Source: Micromonospora okii | GTDB lineage: Bacteria; Actinomycetota; Actinomycetes; Mycobacteriales; Micromonosporaceae | Length of the DNA stretch: 64,000 nucleotides | Assembly (NCBI RefSeq): GCF_020884795.1 | Contig: NZ_BBZF01000018.1 | Span: 1 to 64,000, forward strand | Direction of reading: 5' to 3' | In this document: piece after piece, positions 1-8,022 of the stretch | Layout of the letters: each line of letters opens with the position of its first letter | How positions within the stretch are numbered: position 1 is the stretch's first letter | Program-made: the position numbers and the translations under genes | Notes under the pieces: model-generated | The model's input: only the letters and a program-made list of their open reading frames with translations | Databases searched by the model: none | Told to the model about the DNA's origin: nothing

Positions 1-11
1 TCGGGAGCCCG

Positions 12-71
12 CTGCGAGACCTTGGTACGAAAGCGCCCCTCCGGGGGCCGATCCGTACCAAGGTCTCGCAG
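12..71. terminator. Long perfect hairpin at the window edge
   Basis: The arms ctgcgagaccttggtacg (12-29) and cgtaccaaggtctcgcag (54-71) are perfectly complementary over 18 bp. The 24-nt loop contains a second small GC hairpin (gcccc/ggggc). The hairpin lies just beyond the stop codon of the leftward VOC gene, so it would act as that gene's transcript end. No U-tract follows, which is usual for high-GC actinobacteria. The arm sequence resembles another hairpin at 47716-47764. Confidence 0.6.
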
Positions 72-79
72 CCCGGCCC

Positions 80-469
80 CTATGCGACCTCGACGCGGTT
101 GACGATCCGGTCCACCAGTTCCGGCACCCACTCGACGTACTCGATCTCGGCGCCGCCCGGGTGCCGGGCGTAGAGGTAGCGGCCGGTCGGGCTGGTCGCC
201 TCCGGTGTGGTGACCTCGCCACCGGAGGCGACCAGCTCCGCGACGACGGCGTCCAGGTCGTCGACGATCACGGTGGCCGAGGCGTGCGCGTACTGGGCCC
301 GCTGCTCGGCCGGACCGGCGATGACCAGGAAGTCACCGATCGCGGCCAGCTCGATCGCGTCGAACCCGAACCGTAGGTCCGGCTCCGCGCCGACCAGGGT
401 CCGCAGCAACGGCAGTGCGGCGTCCAGGTCGTCCACCCAGAGTCGGGCGTACGTCTTTCTGATGGTCAT
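80..469 (-). CDS. VOC (glyoxalase/bleomycin-resistance) family protein
   Basis: The 129-aa product has the compact size and sequence pattern of a single VOC fold. It opens TYARLWVDDLDAALPLL and carries a second beta-alpha motif, ATVIVDDLDAVVAELVASGG. The C-terminal strand, RYLYARHPGGAEIEYVEW, holds the usual metal-site glutamate. Family members are dioxygenases, glyoxalases or antibiotic-binding proteins, and the substrate cannot be read from sequence. The ATG at 469 has a GGAG Shine-Dalgarno 8 nt upstream. The gene is divergent from an HxlR-type regulator across about 100 bp, so the regulator probably controls it. A role in sensing or detoxifying a reactive small molecule is inferred from that pairing only. 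Confidence 0.8.
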   Translation of the reverse strand: MTIRKTYARLWVDDLDAALPLLRTLVGAEPDLRFGFDAIELAAIGDFLVIAGPAEQRAQYAHASATVIVDDLDAVVAELVASGGEVTTPEATSPTGRYLYARHPGGAEIEYVEWVPELVDRIVNRVEVA

Positions 470-532
470 CGTCGCTGCTCCAGCCTGTCGGGGTTGCCGA
501 CCAGGACGCTAGGACAACGGCTCTGAACACGT

Positions 533-546
533 AAAGTACGCACTTT
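533..546. promoter_or_regulatory. Candidate HxlR operator (AAAGT-acgc-ACTTT)
   Basis: A perfect 5-bp inverted repeat with a 4-bp spacer sits between the divergent VOC and HxlR genes, about 25 bp upstream of the regulator start. HxlR/DUF24 dimers bind short inverted repeats of this size in their own divergent promoter regions. The assignment rests on position and symmetry, not on a known motif match. Confidence 0.4.
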
Positions 547-570
547 CTGGTAAGAGGCGAGGTGCGGCGA

Positions 571-957
571 GTGGACGAGGCGATCCCGGGCACGCCGACG
601 GCGGCCGATGTGGCGCGGGTGGAGGCGGTGGCCCGGGAGGTGTTCGACGTGGTCGGCACCAAGTGGGCGGTGCCGGTGATCGAGGCCGTCGGCGCGGACT
701 CGCGTCGCTTCGGCGAGTTGCACCGGCAGGTCACCGGCATCAGCCACCGGTTGCTCACCGTGACGCTGCGGCAGTTGGAACGGCACGGCCTGGTTCACCG
801 CACGGTCCATCCCACCCTGCCCCCGCGGACCGAGTACCGACTGACCACCGCCGGGCGGGAACTGCACGGCACGATCAACGGATTCTGCCGGTGGAGCCGC
901 CAGCACCTTGACGAGGTGCTGGCGGCGCGCCGCCGGTTCGATCGGGAGGCCGGCTGA
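571..957 (+). CDS. HxlR-family winged-helix transcriptional regulator
   Basis: The product is about 128 aa and has the HxlR/DUF24 winged helix. The segment TKWAVPVIEAVGADSRRFGEL is followed by the recognition-helix region TGISHRLLTVTLRQLERHGLV and the wing RTEYRLTTAGREL. HxlR proteins are dimeric repressors or activators that often sense electrophiles or oxidants. This one has no cysteine in the N-terminal part, so thiol switching like YodB or HypR is not evident. Two GTG starts are possible. GTG 571 has GAGG 8 nt upstream and is preferred; GTG 562 would add three residues. It probably regulates the divergent VOC gene through the palindrome at 533-546. Confidence 0.85.
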   Translation: MDEAIPGTPTAADVARVEAVAREVFDVVGTKWAVPVIEAVGADSRRFGELHRQVTGISHRLLTVTLRQLERHGLVHRTVHPTLPPRTEYRLTTAGRELHGTINGFCRWSRQHLDEVLAARRRFDREAG

Positions 958-1071
958 CGCTGGGTTCTCCGAATCCGCGTCGCTCGGCGAATGCGGGACA
1001 GGCGGCCACCGCCTCGCGTCCCACGCCCGCCAACGCTGACCACGGGAAGCCCGGCCCGGCGGGAGGCGGTG

Positions 1072-2388
1072 TTACGCCACCTCCACGAAGTCGAGTTCCG
1101 CCCAGCGGCTCAGGTAGGTGAACCGCAGCTTGTTGAAGCCCGCGTTGAGCGTCACGTCGACGCCCACCTGCCGCCAGACCTCCCAGCCCGTGTGCGGGTA
1201 GGTGACGACCTTCGGGTTCGCCCCGTTGACGGTCAGCGTGTGCTGGGCGTCGCCGTAGCCGGCGGCGTAGGCGACGTGGGCGGTGTACGCGCCGGCCCGG
1301 GGCGCGAAGACGGTCACCTCGACCCAACTGTCCGCGTAGTCGATGTACGCCACGACCTGCCCCTGCGACGTGTTCGCCGCGCCGCGCGCCGCGCAGCGGT
1401 TGAGCGTGCCGCGCTCGGCCTCGTACCGCACCCGGCTGCCCCGCACCACGGGGTAGCCGTTGGCCCAGCCCAGCGCCGCCACGTGCATGCCCCGGGCGGA
1501 GTAGTTGTTGATCCAGCCGTGGAAGACGATCTGGTCGCCGCCCGCCTCGCGCACGATGTCCGCGCCGCCCGGCCCGCGCACGGTCGAGTCCAGCGACGCG
1601 GTGGTCAGCAGCGACCGGTACGCCTTCGTGTACGGCCCGGTGAGCGAGGTCGACGTGGCGTAGCTGGTCTGGTAGCCGTCGCCGCCGTAGCCGCCGAGGG
1701 AGTAGAACAGCACGTACTGCCCGCCGACCTTGGTCAGCACGGGGGCCTCGATGACGCCGGCCTCCTCGGCGCGGTCGCTGCGCAGCAGCTCGGCCCGGCC
1801 GCCGACGAGGGTGACGCCGTCGGCGGCCACCTGGTGCAGCCAGAGGCTCGTCGGCTGGCCGATGGCGTTGCCGTCGTCCTTGTAGAGCAGGTAACGCAGG
1901 CCCGTGCTGTCGGTGAAGCTCGCCGCGTCGATGTCGCCGCCCTCGCCCGGGTTGCAGACCAGCGGTTGGGTGCCCACGGCGCTGAACGGCCCGAGCGGCG
2001 ACGTGGCGAGCGCTGCGCCGATGCACTGCCGGCCGGTGGCCCGGCTGTGGGCGGTGTAGTAGAGCACGTAGCGCCCGTCGGCCCGCTGGGTGACGTCGGG
2101 GGCCCAGGTCCGGCCCCCGTCCGCCCACGCGCCGAGGGTCGGCATCGCGTCGGGCCGCCGGGTCCACGGCCCGGTCAGCGAGCTCGCCGTGGCGACCGGG
2201 ACGTTCCCGTGGCCGTTGTTCGTGGAGTAGGCGTAGTAGGTGCCGCCGAACTTGACCACGTCGGGGTCCGGGAAGTCGCTCGCGATGACCAGCGACGGCG
2301 CGACGGGGGCGGCCTGGGCCACTGCCGGGCTGACGAGCAGTGGTGCGGCGACCAGCGTCGCCGCCAACCAGACGAGAACTCTTCGCAT
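1072..2388 (-). CDS. Secreted GH43 arabinanase/arabinofuranosidase-type glycosidase
   Basis: The protein is 438 aa with a signal peptide (MRRVLVWLAATLVAAPLLVS, cleavage near AVAQA-AP). A five-bladed GH43-type catalytic domain follows. SDFPDPDVVKFGGTYYAYST holds the catalytic-base aspartate region, TWAPDV the pKa-modulating aspartate region, and the Glu in GVIEAPVL is the candidate acid. The last 130 residues, starting YEAERGTLNRC, form a CBM6-like carbohydrate-binding beta-sandwich. It should act extracellularly on arabinan, arabinoxylan or related plant polysaccharide; exact specificity is unknown. ATG 2388 is preferred because it starts directly with the signal peptide. ATG 2406, six codons earlier, has an AGGA upstream but adds an acidic N-terminus. 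The gene stands alone. Confidence 0.85.
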   Translation of the reverse strand: MRRVLVWLAATLVAAPLLVSPAVAQAAPVAPSLVIASDFPDPDVVKFGGTYYAYSTNNGHGNVPVATASSLTGPWTRRPDAMPTLGAWADGGRTWAPDVTQRADGRYVLYYTAHSRATGRQCIGAALATSPLGPFSAVGTQPLVCNPGEGGDIDAASFTDSTGLRYLLYKDDGNAIGQPTSLWLHQVAADGVTLVGGRAELLRSDRAEEAGVIEAPVLTKVGGQYVLFYSLGGYGGDGYQTSYATSTSLTGPYTKAYRSLLTTASLDSTVRGPGGADIVREAGGDQIVFHGWINNYSARGMHVAALGWANGYPVVRGSRVRYEAERGTLNRCAARGAANTSQGQVVAYIDYADSWVEVTVFAPRAGAYTAHVAYAAGYGDAQHTLTVNGANPKVVTYPHTGWEVWRQVGVDVTLNAGFNKLRFTYLSRWAELDFVEVA

Positions 2389-2407
2389 GGCGAAATCCAA
2401 CCACATC

Positions 2408-2415
2408 TATCGATA
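2408..2415. promoter_or_regulatory. 8-bp palindrome tatcgata upstream of the GH43 gene
   Basis: A perfect 8-bp palindrome lies 20 bp upstream of the preferred GH43 start, inside an AT-rich patch of about 25 bp that probably holds the promoter. It could be an operator for sugar-responsive control, but no local regulator gene supports this. Confidence 0.25.
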
Positions 2416-2494
2416 TCCTAAAAGATTCCTGCGCGCCCTCGGCGGCTGATGCCGCACTGGTTGTGCGATGCGCTGCGGCGGGGGCTGCGGGGGC

Positions 2495-2500
2495 TAGGCT
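2495..2500 (+). promoter_or_regulatory. -10 box TAGGCT of the Uma2 gene
   Basis: TAGGCT sits about 37 nt before the ATG at 2538, giving a transcript leader of roughly 30 nt. The same hexamer type recurs before many genes in this window, usually much closer to the start codon. Confidence 0.4.
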
Positions 2501-2537
2501 GACCTGAGCAGAATGTCCCGCTGAGGGGGTGAGCCCG

Positions 2538-3203
2538 ATGGCCCAGGCAGCCTTCGCGCCCGAGCCGGCGCGGCAGCAAGCCGGGCTGGCGTCGCAGCCC
2601 ACCGAGCCGTCGTTCGACGTGCTGCGGTGGCACGACGAGCCGTGGACCGCCCAGCTCGCCCTCGACCTGTTGCCGGAGACCAACGGCCCCAAGGTTGAGG
2701 TCCTGAGCGGAAGCGTGATCGTGACCCCACACGCCGGATACGACCACCAGGACGCGGAGTTGGATCTCGCGTACCTGCTCAAGCAGGCGGCCCGCCGCGC
2801 CAAGCTGTGGCTCTACCTGGAGTCGAACGTCGTCTCGGGCGACGATTTGTTCATCCCGGACATCGTCATTCTCGACGTTCCGGGAGGCGGACGAACGACG
2901 ATGCACATCCGCCACGCCGTACTGCTCGGTGAGATCCTCTCGCCCGGCAACCGACGTAAGGACATCATCGACCGGCCCAGGGAGTACGCCGCCGTCGGTG
3001 TGCCGTTCTTCCTCCGCGTCGACCTGCGCCACCGCGTGCCCACGATCGCGCTGTTCGAGCTGGTGGAGGGGGAGTACCGGCCGGTGGCGGCTGCTGCCGC
3101 CGGCACCCGGTTCGTGATGAGGGAGCCGTTCGAGTTCTCCATCGACCCGGCCGACCTGCTCGGCGAGGAGGCGCCGCCGGAGGAGCCCGACGCCGAGGGG
3201 TGA
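2538..3203 (+). CDS. Uma2 family (DUF820) putative PD-(D/E)XK nuclease
   Basis: The 221-aa product has the Uma2 restriction-endonuclease-like core. The conserved strand [11 protein letters not shown] supplies the aspartate, [15 protein letters not shown] the glutamate and downstream basic residues, and [15 protein letters not shown] closes the fold. An N-terminal extension of about 35 residues is low complexity. Uma2 proteins are abundant in actinobacteria and cyanobacteria, and their biological target is unknown. ATG 2538 is chosen because GAGGGGG lies 8 nt upstream; an upstream GTG (2529) overlaps that Shine-Dalgarno. It ends 43 bp before dxr on the same strand but has no obvious functional link to it. 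Confidence 0.8.
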   Translation: MAQAAFAPEPARQQAGLASQPTEPSFDVLRWHDEPWTAQLALDLLPETNGPKVEVLSGSVIVTPHAGYDHQDAELDLAYLLKQAARRAKLWLYLESNVVSGDDLFIPDIVILDVPGGGRTTMHIRHAVLLGEILSPGNRRKDIIDRPREYAAVGVPFFLRVDLRHRVPTIALFELVEGEYRPVAAAAAGTRFVMREPFEFSIDPADLLGEEAPPEEPDAEG

Positions 3204-3246
3204 GGCTCCCGGCGGGCGCTTGGTGACGCTGCGGAACAATGGGCGG

Positions 3247-4458
3247 GTGACAATTCCCCGCGATCTCGTCCTGCTCGGGTCGACCGGCTCGGTCGGCACC
3301 CAGGCCATCGACATCGTTCGGCGCAACCCCGACCGGTTCCGGGTGGTGGCGCTCGGCGCCGGGGGCGGCAACGTCGAGCTGCTCGCCGCCCAGGCCCTCG
3401 AACTGCGCGTCGAGGCGGTCGGGGTGGCGAAGGCGTCCGCCGCGCAGGACCTCCAGCTCGCCTTCTACGCCGAGGCGAGCCGGCGCGGCTGGTCCAGCGG
3501 CGACTTCGCGCTCCCGAAGATCATCGCCGGGCCGGCCGCGATGACCGAGCTGGCGCAGTGGCCCTGCGACGTCGTGCTCAACGCGGTGGTCGGCTCGCTC
3601 GGGCTCGCGCCGACCCTGGCCGCGCTGCGCGCCGGGCGTACCCTCGCCCTGGCCAACAAGGAGTCGCTCGTGGCCGGCGGCCCCCTCGTGAAGGCGGCGG
3701 TGACGCGGCCGGGGCAGATCGTGCCCGTCGACTCCGAGCACTCGGCGCTGGCCCAGTGCCTGCGCGGCGGAACCCGGGGCGAGGTGCGGCGGCTGGTCGT
3801 CACGGCCAGCGGCGGCCCGTTCCGGGGGCGGCGGCGCGACGAGCTGACGCAGGTCACGCCGGAGCAGGCCCTCGCCCACCCGACCTGGAACATGGGCCCC
3901 GTCGTGACGATCAACTCGGCGACGATGGTCAACAAGGCGCTGGAGGTGATCGAGGCGCACGAGCTGTTCGACGTGCCGTACGCGGACATCGCCGTCATGG
4001 TCCACCCGCAGTCGGTGATCCACTCGATGGTCGAGTTCGCCGACGGGTCGACCCTCGCGCAGGCCAGCCCGCCGGACATGCGGCTGCCCATCGCGCTCGG
4101 CCTCGGCTGGCCCGACCGGGTGCCCGACGCCGCCGCCGCCGTGGACTGGACGAAGGCCCACACCTGGGAGTTCGCCCCGCTCGACGACGAGGCGTTCCCG
4201 GCGGTGGCGCTGGCCAAGGCGGCCGGTGAGGCCGGGCGCTGCCGCCCGGCGGTCTACAACGCGGCCAACGAGGAGTGCGTGGCGGCGTTCGTCGCCGGCC
4301 GGCTGCCGTTCCTCGGCATCGTCGACACCCTGCGCCGCGTGCTGGAGGACACTCCCGATTTCGCCGAACCAGGTACCGTCGAGGACGTGCTCGCCGCCGA
4401 GTCGTGGGCACGCGCGCACGCGCAGGAGATCATCGTGGCGTCGGTGGAAGGAGCTTGA
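3247..4458 (+). CDS. dxr: 1-deoxy-D-xylulose-5-phosphate reductoisomerase
   Basis: DXR converts DXP to 2-C-methyl-D-erythritol 4-phosphate with NADPH and a divalent metal, the second step of the MEP isoprenoid pathway. The 403-aa product has the NADPH-binding loop [11 protein letters not shown] at residues 9-19 and the family motif [11 protein letters not shown] around 135-145. It also has the metal and catalytic segment PVDSEHSA (D162, E164) and a second metal motif, [16 protein letters not shown] 3247 gives the standard compact N-terminus; upstream GTG and TTG codons would add up to nine non-conserved residues. It is the first gene of a tight operon: its TGA overlaps the ATG of rseP by one base, and ispG follows. 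Mevalonate-independent isoprenoid synthesis is therefore expected. Confidence 0.97.
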   Translation: MTIPRDLVLLGSTGSVGTQAIDIVRRNPDRFRVVALGAGGGNVELLAAQALELRVEAVGVAKASAAQDLQLAFYAEASRRGWSSGDFALPKIIAGPAAMTELAQWPCDVVLNAVVGSLGLAPTLAALRAGRTLALANKESLVAGGPLVKAAVTRPGQIVPVDSEHSALAQCLRGGTRGEVRRLVVTASGGPFRGRRRDELTQVTPEQALAHPTWNMGPVVTINSATMVNKALEVIEAHELFDVPYADIAVMVHPQSVIHSMVEFADGSTLAQASPPDMRLPIALGLGWPDRVPDAAAAVDWTKAHTWEFAPLDDEAFPAVALAKAAGEAGRCRPAVYNAANEECVAAFVAGRLPFLGIVDTLRRVLEDTPDFAEPGTVEDVLAAESWARAHAQEIIVASVEGA

Positions 4459-5708
4459 TGGCGTACCTGCTCGGGGTGGTGCTCTTCGCCCTGGCCATCC
4501 TCGTCTCGGTGAGCCTGCACGAGGCGGGGCACATGCTCACCGCCAAGGCCTTCGGCATGAAGGTCACCCGCTACTTCGTCGGCTTCGGCCCCACCCTCTG
4601 GTCGTTCCGGCGGGGCGAGACCGAGTACGGCGTCAAGGGCATCCCGCTCGGCGGCTTCTGCAAGATCGTCGGCATGACGCCGCAGGACGACGACGTCGAG
4701 CCCGCCGACGAGCACCGGGCCATGTGGCGCTTCCCGGTCTGGAAGCGGACGATCGTGATGTCCGCCGGCTCCATCACCCACTTCGCCCTCGCCCTCGTGG
4801 CGACCTGGATCGTGGCGATGTCCGCCGGCCTGCCGAACCCGGACTTCCCGACCACCGACGCCCAGGCCCGGCAGGAGCCCGCCGTCATCGCGCTCACCGG
4901 GTGCGTGGTGCCGGAGAACCTCGCCCGCGCCTGCGCGGCCGGCGACCCGGCCAGCCCGGCGGCGCAGGCCAACCTGCGCGACGGCGACCGGATCACCGCG
5001 CTCAACGGCACCCCGGTCAACAACTACGGCGAGCTGCTGACCGCGCTGCGCGCCACGAAGCCGGGCGAGCAGGCCACCATCTCCTACGTCCGCGACGGCC
5101 AGCCGGGGACCACGAGCACGGTGCTCGCCCAGACCCAGCGCCCGCCGCTGGACGACCCGAAGGGCCAGGTCGGCCCGGTCTCCGCGCTCGGCATCGGCCT
5201 CCAGTTCAGCACCCCCACCCGGGTCCAGTACGGCCCGGTCGGCGCGCTCGGCGGCACCGCCCGGTTCACCGGGGACATGGCCGTCAACACGTACGAGGCG
5301 ATGAAGCGCATCCCGCAGAAGGTGCCCGCCCTGTGGACGGCGATCACCGGCGGCGAGCGGGACATGGACACCCCGATCAGCGTGGTCGGCGCGAGCCGGC
5401 TCGGTGGCGAGGCCGTGGAGAACAACGCCTGGTTGGTGTTCTTCATGCTCTTCATCTCGCTGAACTTCTTCATCGGCGTGTTCAACCTGCTGCCGCTGCT
5501 GCCGCTCGACGGCGGGCACATCGCCATCGCCTGGTTCGAGCGGGCCCGCTCGTGGGTCTTCGCCCGCTTCGGCAAGCCGGACCCGGGCCGCGTCGACTAT
5601 CTCAAGCTCATGCCCATCACGTACGCGGTGATCCTGATCGGTGGCGCGTTCACGCTGCTGACCATCACCGCGGACGTCGTCAACCCCATCACGCTCTTCT
5701 CAAGGTGA
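4458..5708 (+). CDS. rseP: Site-2 (M50) intramembrane metalloprotease RseP/Rip1-like
   Basis: This 416-aa membrane zinc protease has HEAGH at residues 21-25 in the first membrane segment and the partner motif LDGGH near 350-354 in a late segment. Between them lie two central membrane segments and one PDZ domain (NLRDGDRITALNGTPVNNYG). Family members cleave anti-sigma factors and other membrane proteins; mycobacterial Rip1 is the closest characterised relative. ATG 4458 overlaps the dxr stop and has AAGGAG 6 nt upstream. Its position between dxr and ispG is conserved in actinobacteria and suggests co-transcription rather than a pathway role. The local substrate is unknown. Confidence 0.95.
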   Translation: MAYLLGVVLFALAILVSVSLHEAGHMLTAKAFGMKVTRYFVGFGPTLWSFRRGETEYGVKGIPLGGFCKIVGMTPQDDDVEPADEHRAMWRFPVWKRTIVMSAGSITHFALALVATWIVAMSAGLPNPDFPTTDAQARQEPAVIALTGCVVPENLARACAAGDPASPAAQANLRDGDRITALNGTPVNNYGELLTALRATKPGEQATISYVRDGQPGTTSTVLAQTQRPPLDDPKGQVGPVSALGIGLQFSTPTRVQYGPVGALGGTARFTGDMAVNTYEAMKRIPQKVPALWTAITGGERDMDTPISVVGASRLGGEAVENNAWLVFFMLFISLNFFIGVFNLLPLLPLDGGHIAIAWFERARSWVFARFGKPDPGRVDYLKLMPITYAVILIGGAFTLLTITADVVNPITLFSR

Positions 5709-5717
5709 GTGCCTGAA

Positions 5718-6893
5718 GTGACCGCAGTCAGTCTCGGTATGCCCGTCGCGCCGCCCCCCGCGCTCGCCCCGCGCCGGGCCAGCCGCCAGATCATGGTCGG
5801 CTCGGTGCCGGTCGGCGGGGGCGCGCCGGTGTCGGTGCAGTCGATGACCACCACCCTCACCTCCGACGTCAACGCCACCCTCCAACAGATCGCCGAGCTG
5901 ACGGCCTCCGGCTGCCAGATCGTCCGGGTCGCCGTGCCCTCGCAGGACGACGTGGAGGCCCTGCCGGCCATCGCGCGCAAGTCGCAGATCCCGGTCATCG
6001 CCGACATCCACTTCCAGCCGAAGTACGTCTTCGCCGCGATCGACGCCGGCTGCGCCGCCGTGCGCGTGAACCCGGGCAACATCCGGCAGTTCGACGACAA
6101 GGTCAAGGAGATCGCGAAGGCGGCCGGCGACGCCGGGGTGCCCATCCGCATCGGCGTCAACGCCGGCTCGCTGGACAAGCGGCTGCTCGCCAAGTACGGC
6201 AGGGCCACCGCCGAGGCGCTGGTCGAGTCGGCGCTGTGGGAGTGCTCCCTGTTCGAGGAGCACGGCTTCCGCGACATCAAGATCTCTGTCAAGCACAACG
6301 ACCCGGTGGTGATGATCCGGGCGTACCGGCAGCTCGCCGAGCGCTGCGACTACCCGCTGCACCTCGGCGTGACCGAGGCGGGGCCGGCGTTCCAGGGCAC
6401 CATCAAGTCGGCCGTCGCCTTCGGCGCGCTGCTCGCCGAGGGCATCGGCGACACGATCCGGGTCTCGCTCTCCGCCCCGCCGGTGGAGGAGATCAAGGTC
6501 GGCAACCAGATCCTGGAGTCGCTGGGGCTGCGCGAGCGCGGCCTGGAGATCGTCTCCTGCCCGTCCTGCGGCCGGGCCCAGGTGGACGTCTACAAGCTGG
6601 CCGAGGAGGTCACCGCCGGCCTGGAGGGGCTGCCGGTGCCGCTGCGGGTGGCCGTCATGGGCTGCGTCGTCAACGGTCCGGGGGAGGCCCGCGAGGCCGA
6701 CCTCGGCGTCGCCTCCGGCAACGGCAAGGGCCAGATCTTCGTCAAGGGCAAGGTCGTCAAGACCGTTCCCGAGGCGCAGATCGTGGAGACCCTGATCGAG
6801 GAGGCGCTGCGGATCGCCGACGAGATGGGCGCGGAGATCCCGGAGGACCTCCGCGACCTGCTCCCGTCGGGCCCCACGGTCACGGTCCACTGA
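5718..6893 (+). CDS. ispG: 4-hydroxy-3-methylbut-2-enyl diphosphate synthase (GcpE)
   Basis: IspG reduces MEcPP to HMBPP, the penultimate MEP-pathway step, using a [4Fe-4S] cluster. The 391-aa protein has the bacterial two-domain layout: an N-terminal TIM barrel ([25 protein letters not shown]) and a C-terminal ferredoxin-reductase-like domain. Cluster ligands are C281 and C284 (CPSCGR), C316 (GCVVNGPGE) and the glutamate of NGPGE. GTG 5718 is preferred because AAGGTGAG lies 8 nt upstream; GTG 5709 abuts the rseP stop with no room for a Shine-Dalgarno. It is the third gene of the dxr-rseP-ispG operon and is followed by a palindromic terminator-like region. Confidence 0.97.
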   Translation: MTAVSLGMPVAPPPALAPRRASRQIMVGSVPVGGGAPVSVQSMTTTLTSDVNATLQQIAELTASGCQIVRVAVPSQDDVEALPAIARKSQIPVIADIHFQPKYVFAAIDAGCAAVRVNPGNIRQFDDKVKEIAKAAGDAGVPIRIGVNAGSLDKRLLAKYGRATAEALVESALWECSLFEEHGFRDIKISVKHNDPVVMIRAYRQLAERCDYPLHLGVTEAGPAFQGTIKSAVAFGALLAEGIGDTIRVSLSAPPVEEIKVGNQILESLGLRERGLEIVSCPSCGRAQVDVYKLAEEVTAGLEGLPVPLRVAVMGCVVNGPGEAREADLGVASGNGKGQIFVKGKVVKTVPEAQIVETLIEEALRIADEMGAEIPEDLRDLLPSGPTVTVH

Positions 6894-6927
6894 CCCACCC
6901 GGGCTGCGGTCCCGACCCGGGCCGCCC

Positions 6928-6988
6928 CCGCCATGTCGGCGACATGGCGGGGTCCCCGGGGCCGGGATGCCCCCGTGTCGCCGACATG
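6928..6988. repeat. Paired catgtcggcgacatg palindromes, locus 1 (ispG 3' region)
   Basis: A perfect 23-bp palindrome, ccgccatgtcg-g-cgacatggcgg, occupies 6928-6950. A second, imperfect copy (cgtgtcg-c-cgacatg) occupies 6974-6988, with centres 42 bp apart. It lies 35 bp after the ispG stop and about 100 bp before the next gene. The same paired arrangement recurs at 24196-24253, and a relative at 47586-47628. It could serve as a terminator hairpin or a protein-binding site. Confidence 0.6.
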
Positions 6989-7074
6989 CCGCCAACGGAC
7001 CCACCCGGGCGGCCGTCGGCGGCGGACCGCCGGGCGGAGTCGGAGCTCAGCCCGCGCGGCCCGGGGCGATCTGG

Positions 7075-7080
7075 CAGGCT
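7075..7080 (+). promoter_or_regulatory. -10 box CAGGCT of the DUF4081/GNAT gene
   Basis: CAGGCT ends 7 nt before the GTG start at 7088, and no Shine-Dalgarno is present. This spacing predicts that transcription begins at or next to the start codon, so the mRNA is probably leaderless. Confidence 0.4.
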
Positions 7081-7087
7081 GGTAGCC

Positions 7088-7927
7088 GTGCTGACGGTGC
7101 CGGTGCGGCAACTCGGGGAGTCGGAGCGGCGCGCGGTGGAGCGGCTGCTCGACCTCGACCCGTTCGCGGGGGCGCAGGTCGCCGAGCGGATCGCCGCGCG
7201 CGGGCTGGCCTGGTGGCGGGCCGAGGGGCGGGTCCTGGGGTACGGCACGCGCCGGAACCTCGAATCGATCTGCTGGCTGGGCGGCAACCTGACTCCCGTG
7301 CTCGCCTCCGAGGCGGCCGTCGCCGCGTACGCCGACCTGCTGGCCGGCGAGGAGCGGCTCTGCTCGTCGATCGTGGGGCGGGCGGACGCGGTGCTCGGGC
7401 TCTGGGAACGGCTGGCCGGGCACTGGGGCCCGGCCCGGGACGTGCGCCCCAACCAGCCGCTGCTGGCCGCCGACTCGCCGCCGCCGGTGGTCACCGACCC
7501 CGAGGTGCGCCTGGTGCGCGGCGACGAGGTCGACCGCCTCTTCCCGGCCGCCGTGGCGATGTACACGGAGGAGGTCGGCGTCTCGCCGCTGGCCGAGGAC
7601 GGCGGGCGCGGCTACCGCCGCCGGGTCGCCGACCTGGTCCGCGCCGGCCGGGCGTACGCGCGGTTCGTCGACGGCGAGGTGGTGTTCAAGGCCGAGCTGG
7701 CCGTGGTGACCCGACGCACCGCGCAGGTCCAGGGCGTCTGGGTGGCGCCGCAGTGGCGCGGCCGGGGGATCGCCACGGCGGCGATGGCGGCGGTGACCCG
7801 GGACGCGCTGCTGCGGGTCGCGCCCACGGTCAGCCTGTACGTCAACGACTTCAACCTGCCGGCCCGGCGGGTCTACGAGCGCTGCGGCTTCCGCCCCGTC
7901 GGCACCCTCGCCACCGTCCTGTTCTGA
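7088..7927 (+). CDS. GNAT N-acetyltransferase with N-terminal DUF4081 domain
   Basis: The 279-aa protein has two parts. Residues 1 to about 115 match the actinobacterial DUF4081 region (ERRAVERLLDLDPFAGAQVAERI, ESICWLGGNLTPV). The C-terminal half is a GNAT fold with the acetyl-CoA loop VAPQWRGRGIATAAMAAV and the terminal motif NLPARRVYERCGF. The substrate is unknown; proteins of this architecture are widespread in actinobacteria, often near ispG. GTG 7088 is chosen because the conserved family start falls there and a -10 box lies 7 nt upstream. It is separated from ispG by the palindrome pair, so it is probably a separate transcript. Confidence 0.88.
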   Translation: MLTVPVRQLGESERRAVERLLDLDPFAGAQVAERIAARGLAWWRAEGRVLGYGTRRNLESICWLGGNLTPVLASEAAVAAYADLLAGEERLCSSIVGRADAVLGLWERLAGHWGPARDVRPNQPLLAADSPPPVVTDPEVRLVRGDEVDRLFPAAVAMYTEEVGVSPLAEDGGRGYRRRVADLVRAGRAYARFVDGEVVFKAELAVVTRRTAQVQGVWVAPQWRGRGIATAAMAAVTRDALLRVAPTVSLYVNDFNLPARRVYERCGFRPVGTLATVLF

Positions 7928-8022
7928 GGCGAGCACCGGCGGGCTCGGCGTAAATGCGTTGAAGGCTCCCGCCGAATCGCGCAGGGTGGGGGTACCGCCA
8001 CCCATGAGTCCGGAGGATCACC

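Noticed and set aside
875..2803. Very long antisense frames across the GH43 gene and many other genes
   Set aside because: High third-position GC opens long frames on the opposite strand. Their translations are Arg/Gly/Ala-rich with no family features, and they contradict well-recognised genes.
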